This document shows positions 7,961-17,056 of a DNA stretch of 22,897 nt, in pieces. Each line of letters begins with the position of its first letter. The stretch's first letter is position 1. Source of the stretch: Planctomycetaceae bacterium (lineage in GTDB: Bacteria > Planctomycetota > Planctomycetia > Pirellulales > Pirellulaceae). The notes below the pieces were generated by a model. That model was given only the letters and a program-made list of their open reading frames with translations. It was not told where the DNA came from and did no database searches. The translations under genes were made by a program, and so were the position numbers. The stretch covers positions 1-22,897 of the forward strand of contig DTSG01000508.1 of assembly GCA_012965455.1 (NCBI GenBank). Direction: 5' to 3'.

Positions 7961-9007
7961 TTATTTTGTTCTGATTTTTACTACCGCATCTTTTGCGAGC
8001 AATTTCGTTTGGCTTACCACATTTTCATTTGAATCAAGGTTTCGTATGGCATCTACCAAATCAGCTAACTCAGCGGCTTGATGAAACTCGGACAATGAAA
8101 CTACCGCTCGAATTGCATTGGTGATGACAACACTTCTTTTAAACGCATGGCTTCCTTCCGGTTCGCCACTTGTAATGGCCGTGTTTTCCGGATCTAACAT
8201 CTCCAATAACACCGCTGTTGATTCCAATTTACCATATCGTGCCAATCCCATCGCTGCATTAAATCGCGCATTGGGATAGGCGTCGTCAAGCATGGACACT
8301 AAACGGTGTAATGCTTTGTCGCCGCCAGCGACGCCTAAAGCAAATCCTGCGGCAGATCGTAGTTGATTTACTCGCAGCGCATGATCTGGATTCTCCGCTT
8401 GTTCGTTGGAGACAGCGAGCAATGTTTCGACGATCCGTTCGTAATTCTCTGCTAGTACGGATTCATCAAGATTGCTCATCAGAACGGCAACCGCTTCCAC
8501 TGCCGTTAAAGCAATCACTAAGTCATTGCCATTGTCGGTTTGCTCGGCAGCGTTCAACAAAGCGGATAAGCCCGCGTCGATTTCAAATTCACCCAAACAT
8601 TTACAGACAAATATTCTTAATTTTACTTGATTGGCATCTGTGGTCTCTGCGGTCAGTTTGATTTCCAAGACAGCGATCAGCTCCTGGGCCAACTCTTCAT
8701 CATTTTTCAATTCGCTTGCCGGCGCACGTAACAAACTCGACAGCGTGTAGGCTTTTTGCCAACTTGCATTATTCATCTTCTGTAACCCCCGCACTAATTC
8801 GGTGGGAGTTTCACCTCGCGAGATGAAATTGAATAACAACCAAACGCAAATAATCACCGAAACGATCATCATCGGGATCAGAAATAACTGCAGGATAAAT
8901 CCCGCATTAGGTGGGCGGATTTCCGGCAACGCAGTATCTGCTTCCGACAAGGTCGTGGAACTCTCGTCCACCTCAGCCTGTCGTTGATTTTCCGTTTGCT
9001 CGCTCAA
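7961..9007 (-). CDS. Single-pass membrane protein with HEAT-like repeats
   Basis: The product is 348 residues: a polar acidic N-terminal tail (1-32), one membrane segment at about 36-61 (LIPMMIVSVIICVWLLFNF), then an all-helical region. That region has HEAT-like repeats such as GVAGGDKALHRLVSMLDDAY followed by FNAAMGLARYGKLESTAVLL. The start must be a non-ATG codon, because the first in-frame ATG falls inside the membrane segment. TTG at 9005-9007 is preceded by AAGGAG 10 bases upstream, which decides it. HEAT repeats usually make protein-binding scaffolds, and the membrane anchor suggests a scaffold at the inner membrane. The partner is unknown. It follows the BRCT-MerR-TPR gene's upstream region on the same strand, 148 bases apart. 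Confidence 0.82.
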   Translation of the reverse strand: MSEQTENQRQAEVDESSTTLSEADTALPEIRPPNAGFILQLFLIPMMIVSVIICVWLLFNFISRGETPTELVRGLQKMNNASWQKAYTLSSLLRAPASELKNDEELAQELIAVLEIKLTAETTDANQVKLRIFVCKCLGEFEIDAGLSALLNAAEQTDNGNDLVIALTAVEAVAVLMSNLDESVLAENYERIVETLLAVSNEQAENPDHALRVNQLRSAAGFALGVAGGDKALHRLVSMLDDAYPNARFNAAMGLARYGKLESTAVLLEMLDPENTAITSGEPEGSHAFKRSVVITNAIRAVVSLSEFHQAAELADLVDAIRNLDSNENVVSQTKLLAKDAVVKIRTK

Positions 9008-9061
9008 GATTTTCCAACTCCTTATATTCCGTAGTTTGGGTACATAAACCCATAAGATTTT

Positions 9062-9089
9062 AGTGTAGATTGGTCACTAGTAGCGTCAA
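9062..9089 (-). promoter_or_regulatory. Possible promoter of the HEAT-repeat gene
   Basis: On the minus strand TTGACG (complement of 9084-9089), 16 bases of spacer and TACACT (complement of 9062-9067) match the sigma70 consensus at five and four positions. It lies about 55 bases before the TTG start and its strong ribosome site. This is only a consensus match. Confidence 0.28.
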
Positions 9090-9188
9090 GTCAAAACAAG
9101 ATTCTATCTTCGTTTCTAGCTAAAAAACGCTCGTTTGTGTACATAACCCCTTTCACCGGAACGTTGAGTTTACCCGCCATCGTTGCTT

Positions 9189-9905
9189 ATGCAATTGTTC
9201 GATACCACTTTAAATTCGCCCGTTGAAAACGTCGCTCTCGATGAAACGCTGCTAATGTGCGCCGAACAGCATAACGGCGCCCTAGATTGCCTGCGGGTAT
9301 GGGAACCAAAACAATATGCGGTTGTGATGGGCCGTAGTGGAAAAATTGAAGAAGAAATAAATCTGCCCGCATGCCAACAGGATGGCGTTGCGGTCTTAAG
9401 ACGAGCGAGCGGAGGAGGAACTGTTTTGACGGGTCCTGGCTGCCTGATGTATGCACTCGTATTAAACCTCGATCAACACCCCCAATTCCATGATAATCAA
9501 AATTGTCACGACACTATTCTAAGTGAATTGATCGGTATCCTCGCACCGTTGGATGTCCATTGTCAAATTCAAGGGTTCAGTGACCTCGTCTATCAAAACC
9601 GCAAGGTTTCTGGCAACAGTCTCAGGCGTACTCGCAGCCATGTTCTCTACCACGGCACACTGTTGTGTCAATTTGACCTAGAAAAGATATCTAGGTATCT
9701 CACTATTCCCCCTCGAAAACCCGATTATCGCAATAACCGACCACATCTAGATTTCGTCGCTAATATCGACTACAGCGTAGAACAACTCAAACAAGCTCTG
9801 ATTCAACATTGGGCACCGAGTGCCAAGAATGGTGACGTCCCCCAACAACAACTCAACAAATTACTCGATTCCAAATACCAAGATCCACATTGGTATACGC
9901 CATAG
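9189..9905 (+). CDS. Lipoate/biotin protein ligase (LplA/LipB-like domain)
   Basis: The product is 238 residues from the ATG at 9189. TTG at 9183 is an alternative, and a TGA at 9165 closes the frame upstream. The single catalytic domain shows RRASGGG at residues 71-77 (the substrate loop), K139 in KVSGNS (equivalent to the catalytic lysine of lipoate ligases) and HGTLL at 155-159. The family attaches lipoate or octanoate to the E2 and GCV-H carrier proteins in the cytoplasm. The C-terminal accessory domain of E. coli LplA is absent. It could therefore be a ligase needing a partner protein or an octanoyltransferase of LipM type; I cannot separate these by eye. There is no clear Shine-Dalgarno. 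It converges with the VWA/GATase-like gene, and no lipoylated carrier gene is nearby. Confidence 0.88.
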   Translation: MQLFDTTLNSPVENVALDETLLMCAEQHNGALDCLRVWEPKQYAVVMGRSGKIEEEINLPACQQDGVAVLRRASGGGTVLTGPGCLMYALVLNLDQHPQFHDNQNCHDTILSELIGILAPLDVHCQIQGFSDLVYQNRKVSGNSLRRTRSHVLYHGTLLCQFDLEKISRYLTIPPRKPDYRNNRPHLDFVANIDYSVEQLKQALIQHWAPSAKNGDVPQQQLNKLLDSKYQDPHWYTP

Positions 9906-9915
9906 CGCAATGGTG
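9898..9915 (+). terminator. Weak hairpin overlapping the lipoate-ligase stop codon
   Basis: CGCCAT at 9898-9903 can pair with ATGGTG at 9910-9915 (one G-U pair) around the loop AGCGCA. No T-run follows, so termination is doubtful. The rest of the 76-base convergent gap to 9982 holds GGTTA/TAACC and CGCC/GGCG half-stems, which could form a larger imperfect hairpin between the two converging genes. Confidence 0.15.
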
Positions 9916-9981
9916 GTCTGAGGTTACTTCGCCACAGACACAAAGGCGTAGGCGGATGGTTAACCAGCAACGCGCGTGCTA

Positions 9982-12243
9982 TTAAACCAAGCCAAATTTT
10001 TTGCGAAAAAACCATTCTAGTGAGAATAGGCTTGAGATGATTGTGAGGATCAGCCAAGTGCTACCTGGTGACCTGCCGAATTGCCACGTCACTTGAACCT
10101 CAACTTCGAGTTGCTTGGCATTATCAATAATATCTCGGACGTGCTCTGCTAATCTTTCTGGTGCAACCACTTTACCACCGTCACTAGCGGTCATTGCAGC
10201 CAAGCGTTTAAGTTGAGTGATATCCGCAATTGGATTACTTTTTTCCGGCTGCACATCGATGACTTGAAACGCTGCTTGGGCAGTTCCCAACACTTCATCG
10301 TCGACAAATGCGGTGGCTGAGAGTTTGTAGTCACCGGGCTGCTCGAGGTTGCTCAACATCCCCAACCATTGTTGATTTTGGCGACGGACTTGCACCACAT
10401 CCGCCTCGTCGCCACTGCGAACTAACTTGACTTCCCAACGCAAATCGTCTGCCGCGACAACTCGGCTGCCCAGAGAATCTACACCAAGTTCAAAAGAGAG
10501 TTCAACCCCCGGCGTTATCCTTCTCTGGTCCATCCGCAACCAAATATCTTGCTGTTGCAGATCCTCTCGACGGGCCATCCACAATACACTATTTCGCCAG
10601 AAACGGCGGAGCTCCACCGCATGCCCCATCCGTGCCCAACGCCAGGTGGAATCTCCAGCAAATGCCAGTACTCGTCCCAGTCCATACTGTCCCGAGACCA
10701 ATAGTGGTTCTTTTTTGCCCGTCTCGAGCAACACTTTACCAAACGACTTCACTTCCTGAAAACGATTAGCTCCCAATAAGACGGGCAGGTCGTTCCAAGC
10801 GGTCGTCGCGGACGAGATGCTCGTAACAGGGTGACTACCGGTCGGTTGCATCGTAAGTTCACGATCGAGGTGAAACATCTTTCTAATCGGATTTTCGACA
10901 CCAACCTCCTGCTTCTCAAATATTTCCATTTTAATTGGCAAGGCTGCATCCACAGGAGTTTGGCGATAGCCGCCGGGGCCAAAACTATAGTACCCACCAA
11001 CCATCATCAATCCTTTGCCCTGTTCTACCGCATCAGCAATCGCTTGCAGATTCGCTGGCCCAAATGCTCGAGAATGGACATCTTCAATAATAATCAGATC
11101 AAAGTCACCATCTAAAACTGTGTTAGTACGAGGGTCTGGCCAACGGGAATTTTTACCATGACGAATGTAGCTTTCTAATAACTCGATGTCTGGTGAAGAC
11201 CCCACTGAACGACGCAGCTCTAACTGTTCACCGAGCCGGTTGCCGTAAAAATAAAGAACTCGCAATCCTCCCTCAAGGACAGTCAAAAATGCCGTTTGAG
11301 TATTGTTCTGCAGAAGCAATTCTCCGTCTACAGCTTCGATCTTCACAGCCATTTGATATTGGCCCGGTGCCTTGGCAGTCCATTGAAAACGGACAGGGAC
11401 CACTACATCAGCGTTGTCAGCCACAATTTCAATCGTCTCTTGGACCACCATGCTCTCATCTGCGGATTTCAATAATAATTGCACTCGCAACGGCCGATTC
11501 GCAACCCCTTTTAGTCTTGCCAAGCAATCGATGCTAACATCATTTCCCGAAAACACCCGATATTGCTGCGGCAACTGCTCAATGGACACATCACGAGCTT
11601 GTAACGTATCACCCTCACGGCCAAAGGGTACGGTAATCAGAGCAATTCCCATATTTCGTAAGACACTGATCGCTTCACGCATATCTATCTGAGGCCGATA
11701 GCTCGTCTGTGTCCCATCGCCCATCAACACAACTGCGTGAATTTGGCGCCCTGGTTCGGTCATCACCGCTTCATATAATGACGTCCCAAGATCAGTCTGC
11801 ATCCCCAAGGGTTCAGCAGAAAAAGACACCCCCGAACCAAATCGATTCTCGGTGATCGTGTCCGAATAACCAAATAGCCGCGCCGACACATCATCCGCGC
11901 GAGCATCAAGAACACGATGGACCGAATCCCAGGTTGTCCGTTGATGTTCCCACCGCGAGATTTCTGGTTTCATTGAAGGATGGGTCATACTTTGTGTCTC
12001 GTCAACAAGGAACATGACCAGTGCTTTTTTGGTCTGCAATTCCGAAATCGTCTTACTCGGACGCAACATAGCCAAGGCAAGAATCAGCACAATCAAACAC
12101 CGCAGTATCAATAACCCTCGTGCTCGCGAAACGGACAAGCTATTTCGAGGCCGCACCAAGAGGAACGTGCACAACAGCAGAACTACCGTCGTAAACACGA
12201 CTGCATAGCTGTCAAAAACTGGGTCTAATGACCACTGTTGCAT
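9982..12243 (-). CDS. Membrane protein with VWA-like and glutamine-amidotransferase-like domains
   Basis: The product is 753 residues with membrane segments at about 13-31, 43-61 and 727-743, so the bulk is probably periplasmic. A VWA-like domain begins near residue 75. Its metal site reads D81-E-T83-Q-S85, with Thr replacing the usual first Ser. From about residue 335 to 440 the fold resembles a class I glutamine amidotransferase (LRVLYFYGNRLGEQLELRR, then GGYYSFGPGGY). At the expected nucleophile position I see EDVHSRAF with no Cys, so catalysis is unlikely. This is the last gene of the MoxR operon. The ATG is 14 bases after the previous stop, and its ribosome site (AAAGGGG) overlaps that stop, indicating translational coupling. 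Such proteins recur beside MoxR and DUF58 genes in planctomycetes; the substrate is unknown. Confidence 0.87.
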   Translation of the reverse strand: MQQWSLDPVFDSYAVVFTTVVLLLCTFLLVRPRNSLSVSRARGLLILRCLIVLILALAMLRPSKTISELQTKKALVMFLVDETQSMTHPSMKPEISRWEHQRTTWDSVHRVLDARADDVSARLFGYSDTITENRFGSGVSFSAEPLGMQTDLGTSLYEAVMTEPGRQIHAVVLMGDGTQTSYRPQIDMREAISVLRNMGIALITVPFGREGDTLQARDVSIEQLPQQYRVFSGNDVSIDCLARLKGVANRPLRVQLLLKSADESMVVQETIEIVADNADVVVPVRFQWTAKAPGQYQMAVKIEAVDGELLLQNNTQTAFLTVLEGGLRVLYFYGNRLGEQLELRRSVGSSPDIELLESYIRHGKNSRWPDPRTNTVLDGDFDLIIIEDVHSRAFGPANLQAIADAVEQGKGLMMVGGYYSFGPGGYRQTPVDAALPIKMEIFEKQEVGVENPIRKMFHLDRELTMQPTGSHPVTSISSATTAWNDLPVLLGANRFQEVKSFGKVLLETGKKEPLLVSGQYGLGRVLAFAGDSTWRWARMGHAVELRRFWRNSVLWMARREDLQQQDIWLRMDQRRITPGVELSFELGVDSLGSRVVAADDLRWEVKLVRSGDEADVVQVRRQNQQWLGMLSNLEQPGDYKLSATAFVDDEVLGTAQAAFQVIDVQPEKSNPIADITQLKRLAAMTASDGGKVVAPERLAEHVRDIIDNAKQLEVEVQVTWQFGRSPGSTWLILTIISSLFSLEWFFRKKFGLV

Positions 12244-12257
12244 GTTCGTTGACCCCT

Positions 12258-14645
12258 TTAGATTTCCGGTTGCATTGCGATTGGTGATACTGCTTGCTGC
12301 TGACCATAGAATCGATTGGACATTAAATGTTCCAAGAAAAACACAATCGCGAACAATACCAGCAACAACGGATAGAACTCCTGCCCGACCCGTCGCTGCC
12401 TGACCCCAAATTCAATTTCATGTCGACTGCGGGCAACGTGAAAATCAATACCGTTTAAGCGACGTTCAAGCGCAGCCGATGTCAAACGTTGCAAGTCACT
12501 GTATTGCTCCGGTACATTGACCGAGAAACCTCGAACAATTGGGCCATCTTGAATTCCCTTGAGGCGATAGGCACCCGGGCGTTGCGTAAACGGAATCTGA
12601 ATTGTCTCGGCTAAGACCCTCGTGTCCTGTACGTCTGCATCAGGCGTAAACAATTGATAGCGGTCCGGATAAGTCGTCGACGCATTGCTGATCTGGACAG
12701 TTTCACCTGCAAGATAATTAAAACGTGATTCGCCAGTGCTCACTAGAGTCTCAGTAATCCCATTGATGAGTAAGAAATAGGGCCAATTATCATCACCACT
12801 AACTAACTCGTTCCACGACGTTCGCTGGGAAATCTGAGCCGGCTCAGAAATTGGCGTTAGCAATGTCAGAACGGTTCCCTTCCCGTGATTGCACTGAACC
12901 AATGCGGGGTGACGCGCGTGGCTAAACTGCATCACGGTTTGCGTTTGGTCGTCGAGGTTTTCTAGATGCCAGTACCGCATTATTGGAAACTGGGCCCAAG
13001 GAACAGAACCGAGCATGGTTTGAAAGGATCGCAACGATCGATGTTGAGCATCTCGGATTTCCAAAAAGTTACCGGCATCTGCCCGCCATTGTCGAGTCAA
13101 CGTCCCACCAATCAAATCAGCACTCAAGCTACCTGCGGACAACTCCATGTTATGACCTAAGAACAAACCCACAGACCCACCGTTGGCGATATACAGCAAC
13201 AACTGTTGCTGCAAATCTTTAGATAATGGCGGTGGATCAATAAACACAACAGCGGTGTACGCTGATAATTTTTCACCTATTAAATTGCGATCACGGACAA
13301 CTTTTATTCGATAGGGTGAATGGCCCATCTGCCTTTCCGAGGCTGGAGCAATCGCTTCGGTAAAGAACCGCGTCGGAACATCCGGAGGAGCAACGACGAG
13401 AATATGCCACGCAGGACGAACTGAAACCGTAAAATATCGGACATCATCAATAGCCAAGCCATCAACGCCCGTTAAAGTCAACGATCCATGATGTTCGCCA
13501 GGTGCCAAGCCTGAAAGGGAAAATGATAACACTTGAGCGGTTGGAACGTCTGATGCCGTAAACGCAACTACTTGTTCAGCCAACTTAGTGGTCGTTGGTG
13601 TTTGCAATTCACCATCGGTAATAACCGGCAACGTCGGATCAGGGTTTTCTATTTTGAGTGTAACCGTTCGCTGTGTGGCACGCCCGATCGACTGCACATT
13701 GACGGTGAGGTCAATGCTACCGTGCTGAGTTAACACAGCACCGCTCAATTTGGGAATTCCCAAGGCAACATTATCTGGATTCTCCAGCCCGACATCAACT
13801 AAAAACAACTCGACGTCGGCTGCTCGTAATGCCACCGACAATGATTCGGGAATAGTTTCCCAAGCGGATTGTGCAAGATCGGTGAACAAATAAATCTCAT
13901 GACGTGTTAACTCACTCGTCGAAATCAATTCCAGTGCACTGCGAATTGCTGTTTGCAACGATTCCGGCGTATACGTAATTTGTAACTGTTCAATTGCATG
14001 CACCGCAGAATTGATGTCCTGGCTGAAAACATGTGGCTGCGCAGCCAAATCAACCACCGCAATCTGACTGTCATTGGGTAACTGTCGCACCAGCCAATCG
14101 CCAATAAATTGTCCCGCAGCCAACCGCGTCTGGTCATTTTGCTGATAACCCATGCGGGGTGAATTATCAAATACCAGTACCGCAGCGACTGCCGCATCCT
14201 CATCACCAACGAGCACACTCTCATCGCTTGTCAGTGTGCTGTAAACAAACAATCCATCAAATCCAGTTAATAGCAACAACACGATGGTGATCATCATCAC
14301 CACCGAGCGGCTCACCTGCCCTGCAATAGCGGTTATCAACACGACAGCAACCAACAAGATCAGTAGACTCAGCGCAGCGATGATTACCCAATTGCCAGCA
14401 AGCAAACGATCAGCCGATGGACCCGCTAAGGCTAAAACCAGAATCGCTAACAATAAACTTCGCAGTAGCAGCAACAACCATTGTTTGAATCGTAGCGTCC
14501 GCTTATTGGTAACCTGTTTTTTGCGAACGAATCGCAAGGCGGGAAACAGCTCTGCTGTCGGCTTGCGACGCATTGCCAGATGGATCAAAAACGGAACCGC
14601 TATCAGCAATCCCCCGATCATCATCGATGCATTCAAAAAAGCCAC
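12258..14645 (-). CDS. BatA-like VWA membrane protein
   Basis: The product is 795 residues. The N-terminus FLNASMMIGGLLIAVPFLIH followed by RRKPT and a second helix (57-76) is the double-helix BatA leader (TIGR02226-like). Two more helices follow at about 84-108 and 115-135, and a last one at about 758-775. The VWA domain lies at about 154-300. Its metal site reads D160-N-S162-P-R164, where the third position is Arg instead of Ser, so metal binding may be impaired. The middle region, from about 300 to 740, looks like beta-rich periplasmic domains with an amidotransferase-like segment. The start is GTG at 14643-14645, with AGGGA about 10 bases upstream; it gives the canonical BatA N-terminus. 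The gene is third in the MoxR operon and probably forms a complex with its neighbours. Confidence 0.88.
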   Translation of the reverse strand: MAFLNASMMIGGLLIAVPFLIHLAMRRKPTAELFPALRFVRKKQVTNKRTLRFKQWLLLLLRSLLLAILVLALAGPSADRLLAGNWVIIAALSLLILLVAVVLITAIAGQVSRSVVMMITIVLLLLTGFDGLFVYSTLTSDESVLVGDEDAAVAAVLVFDNSPRMGYQQNDQTRLAAGQFIGDWLVRQLPNDSQIAVVDLAAQPHVFSQDINSAVHAIEQLQITYTPESLQTAIRSALELISTSELTRHEIYLFTDLAQSAWETIPESLSVALRAADVELFLVDVGLENPDNVALGIPKLSGAVLTQHGSIDLTVNVQSIGRATQRTVTLKIENPDPTLPVITDGELQTPTTTKLAEQVVAFTASDVPTAQVLSFSLSGLAPGEHHGSLTLTGVDGLAIDDVRYFTVSVRPAWHILVVAPPDVPTRFFTEAIAPASERQMGHSPYRIKVVRDRNLIGEKLSAYTAVVFIDPPPLSKDLQQQLLLYIANGGSVGLFLGHNMELSAGSLSADLIGGTLTRQWRADAGNFLEIRDAQHRSLRSFQTMLGSVPWAQFPIMRYWHLENLDDQTQTVMQFSHARHPALVQCNHGKGTVLTLLTPISEPAQISQRTSWNELVSGDDNWPYFLLINGITETLVSTGESRFNYLAGETVQISNASTTYPDRYQLFTPDADVQDTRVLAETIQIPFTQRPGAYRLKGIQDGPIVRGFSVNVPEQYSDLQRLTSAALERRLNGIDFHVARSRHEIEFGVRQRRVGQEFYPLLLVLFAIVFFLEHLMSNRFYGQQQAVSPIAMQPEI

Positions 14646-14756
14646 AACTTCAAATCCCTTGTTTCGACGTAGGCACCTGACAAGGACGCCACCGTCTGTG
14701 AATCTCTGTGATTACTATCTATGTGCTATCTGTACTAGGTGTCGGCGGTTTGTGTG

Positions 14757-15653
14757 CTAACCACGCGCCCGGCGACTCAACAAATACTCTGTTAACGCTT
14801 TGTCGAATTGCATGCTCGTATCCAATTCGACATAATCTACTCCAATCAACTGGCACTCCCTGCGATAAGTCTCTCGAAACTCCGTGACTTCCTGTATGTA
14901 ATCCTTTTGAAATCCAGCGGCGTCGACAACCACCGATTGCTCTGACTCGGGATCCAGTAATTCAACCATACCGGCAAATGGAAAAGTAACTTCCGCTTCA
15001 TCAAGTACATGAAACAGAATAATATCGTGACGCCCGTGGCGCAATCGCCTCAATGATTCGAGAACAGGTTCTGGATCCACTAGCAGATCCGAAAAAACCA
15101 TGACTAAGCTACGATGTTTGAGTCGAGACGCAAGTTGATTGAGACTATGGCTGATATCGGTTTTTCCCGCGGGCTTTAAAGTCGAAAGCCGCGACAGGAT
15201 AGTTGAGAGTTGCGAGCGGCGGGAACGAGGCGGTAAAAAATCTCGTATCTCTTCATCAAATGTCACCAACCCAACTGGATCTTGTTGGTGAATCATTAAG
15301 TAACCCAGCGCCGCAGCTAAACAGATTGAATAATCAAATTTGTTCAATTCTTGTCGATACGTGTAAGCCATTGACTGGCTCAAATCCATAGCTAGATAAC
15401 CCGTGATATTTGTTTCCGCTTCGAATTTTTTTACATAGTATTTGTCCGTCTTGGCATAAACAAGCCAATCAATATCCTGTGGATCATCACCATAGGAATA
15501 ACGACGATGCTCGCTGAACTCAACCGAGAATCCTTGAAAGGGACTAGCATGTAACCCTTGTAGAAACCCCTTAACGACAAACCTAGCGCGCATATCGAGC
15601 CGCTTGATCTGATTGATCACCTCTGGCTTCAAATAAGACTCGACAGCTGTCAT
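14757..15653 (-). CDS. DUF58 domain protein (VWA-like, MoxR partner)
   Basis: The product is 299 residues, predicted soluble. The DUF58 signature reads FSEHRRYSYGDDPQDIDWLV, then KKFEAETN. The VWA-type metal site D90-L-S92-Q-S94 is intact. The ATG at 15651-15653 is preceded by GAGGA 7 bases upstream. The frame stays open a further 96 bases but lacks a ribosome site there, and the Cys/Ser/Arg-rich extension does not look like protein. DUF58 proteins are regularly encoded beside MoxR AAA+ ATPases and are thought to be their partner or adaptor. Here the gene is second in the operon, 99 bases after moxR and 111 bases before the BatA-like gene. Confidence 0.92.
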   Translation of the reverse strand: MTAVESYLKPEVINQIKRLDMRARFVVKGFLQGLHASPFQGFSVEFSEHRRYSYGDDPQDIDWLVYAKTDKYYVKKFEAETNITGYLAMDLSQSMAYTYRQELNKFDYSICLAAALGYLMIHQQDPVGLVTFDEEIRDFLPPRSRRSQLSTILSRLSTLKPAGKTDISHSLNQLASRLKHRSLVMVFSDLLVDPEPVLESLRRLRHGRHDIILFHVLDEAEVTFPFAGMVELLDPESEQSVVVDAAGFQKDYIQEVTEFRETYRRECQLIGVDYVELDTSMQFDKALTEYLLSRRARG

Positions 15654-15752
15654 TCTAAGTTCCTCGGCATAATTCTCTTCACAGCAAGTACGGCTACTAT
15701 TGCATTTCCCCGACTGAGATCGCTTTTGGCGTAACACCGTCAATCTCAACAG

Positions 15753-16769
15753 CTATTCATATTTTTCAGCAGTCGGCAAGGGAATTTCTTCCAGTAATCG
15801 CAATACGATATCGTCCGTCGTCATCCCCTCGGCTTGCGCCTGAAAGTTTGCACTAAGACGATGCCGCAATACGGGAATCGCTATCCGTTTAACATCATCT
15901 ATAGCAATACTAAAACGACCGTCCATGGCAGCAATCGCTTTGCCACCCTGAATCAAGAACTGGCCCGCTCGGGGACCAGCTCCCCAGTCGATCAACTCTT
16001 TAATAAAGTCTGGAGAATCTTCATTCGTGGGACGAGTCGCTCTTACGAGCTTGGCAACATAACGCACAATCTGTTCGCTAACGGCGACGCGATTTACTAG
16101 TTTTTGCAGGTTGATAATTGCCCGAGCCGATAAGACTTTGTTGACCACTGGTTTTTCATTTCGAGTAGTTGCCGTCAAGATTTCCTCTTCTTCGGACAAG
16201 CTCGGATACCCGACCTTGATATTAAACATGAAACGATCCAACTGCGCTTCAGGCAACGGATAAGTACCTTCCTGTTCAATTGGATTTTGAGTTGCAATCG
16301 TAAAAAATGGTGAAGGTAAATCGTACGTTGCTCCACCAACGGTAATTTGCCGCTCTTGCATCGCTTGTAATAATGCCGACTGTGTCTTAGGTGGAGTACG
16401 GTTAATTTCATCCGCTAAAAGAATATTACTGAAAATCGGCCCCTCGACAAACCGAAAACTACGCTTCCCACGATCGTCCTCCTCTAACACGTTGGTTCCC
16501 GTGATATCGCTAGGCATCAGATCAGGCGTAAACTGAATTCGGTTAAAGGAAGCATCTAGGATCTTTGCCAACGTACTAACCATCATCGTTTTGGCTAGAC
16601 CCGGTACACCTTCAAGTAAACAGTGGCCACCGGTAAACACAGCTGCAAATAACTGCTCGATGACCTCGTCCTGACCAATAATGACCTTTTGCAGCTCTTG
16701 CTTCATGACGAGACGATGATGGGAAAACTCCTTGAGAATTTCTCCCAGACTTTTCTGTGGACTCGACAA
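15753..16769 (-). CDS. moxR: MoxR-family AAA+ ATPase
   Basis: The product is about 338 residues. It has Walker A GVPGLAKT (about residue 54), Walker B ILLADEIN (about 116), sensor-1 ATQNP (about 159) and the MoxR segment GTYPLPEAQLDRFMF, with a C-terminal helical lid. It is predicted to be a cytoplasmic hexameric ATPase acting as a chaperone-like remodeller with VWA partners. A TAG lies in frame just before the first possible start, so the start is TTG at 16775 or 16769, or the ATG at 16706. I prefer TTG 16769, because AGGA stands 7 bases upstream. It is the first gene of a four-gene minus-strand operon that diverges from the DUF4159 gene. Confidence 0.93.
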   Translation of the reverse strand: MSSPQKSLGEILKEFSHHRLVMKQELQKVIIGQDEVIEQLFAAVFTGGHCLLEGVPGLAKTMMVSTLAKILDASFNRIQFTPDLMPSDITGTNVLEEDDRGKRSFRFVEGPIFSNILLADEINRTPPKTQSALLQAMQERQITVGGATYDLPSPFFTIATQNPIEQEGTYPLPEAQLDRFMFNIKVGYPSLSEEEEILTATTRNEKPVVNKVLSARAIINLQKLVNRVAVSEQIVRYVAKLVRATRPTNEDSPDFIKELIDWGAGPRAGQFLIQGGKAIAAMDGRFSIAIDDVKRIAIPVLRHRLSANFQAQAEGMTTDDIVLRLLEEIPLPTAEKYE

Positions 16770-17056
16770 AATCAATTCCTACTCTCTGTGCAAACAACAC
16801 AATTCAAACATAATTTACAAACGATATACGCGCGGCCAAAAACCATTTTCGTGAATCTCGCCGACAATGAATTTCAGCGGCATTACTTTTTGCGAGTATA
16901 TCTTTTAATACCAGCGATTTTTTGTCTATAACAGTTTCGGTTAAGCGGCGACCTTGAAGACCCACTCGTCGGCACATACTCCCAGCCAAACAAAATTCGC
17001 TTAACACCGTCCTTCATTCTATCATTGCACGTTTGCTTACCATGCAGTCAATCTAT

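Noticed and set aside
7930..7975. ACGC/GCGT stem followed by a T-rich run as a terminator
   Set aside because: The T-run follows only on the plus strand, where no gene ends, and the stem is only four bases.
13925..14224. 99-residue and other open frames on both strands inside the BatA-like gene
   Set aside because: All are out of frame with a clearly conserved protein, carry low-complexity Ser/Arg/Leu content and have no ribosome site.
15654..15749. N-terminal extension of the DUF58 protein to 15749
   Set aside because: There is no ribosome site upstream, the residues are non-protein-like (Arg/Ser/Cys-rich), and GAGGA before the ATG at 15653 marks the real start.
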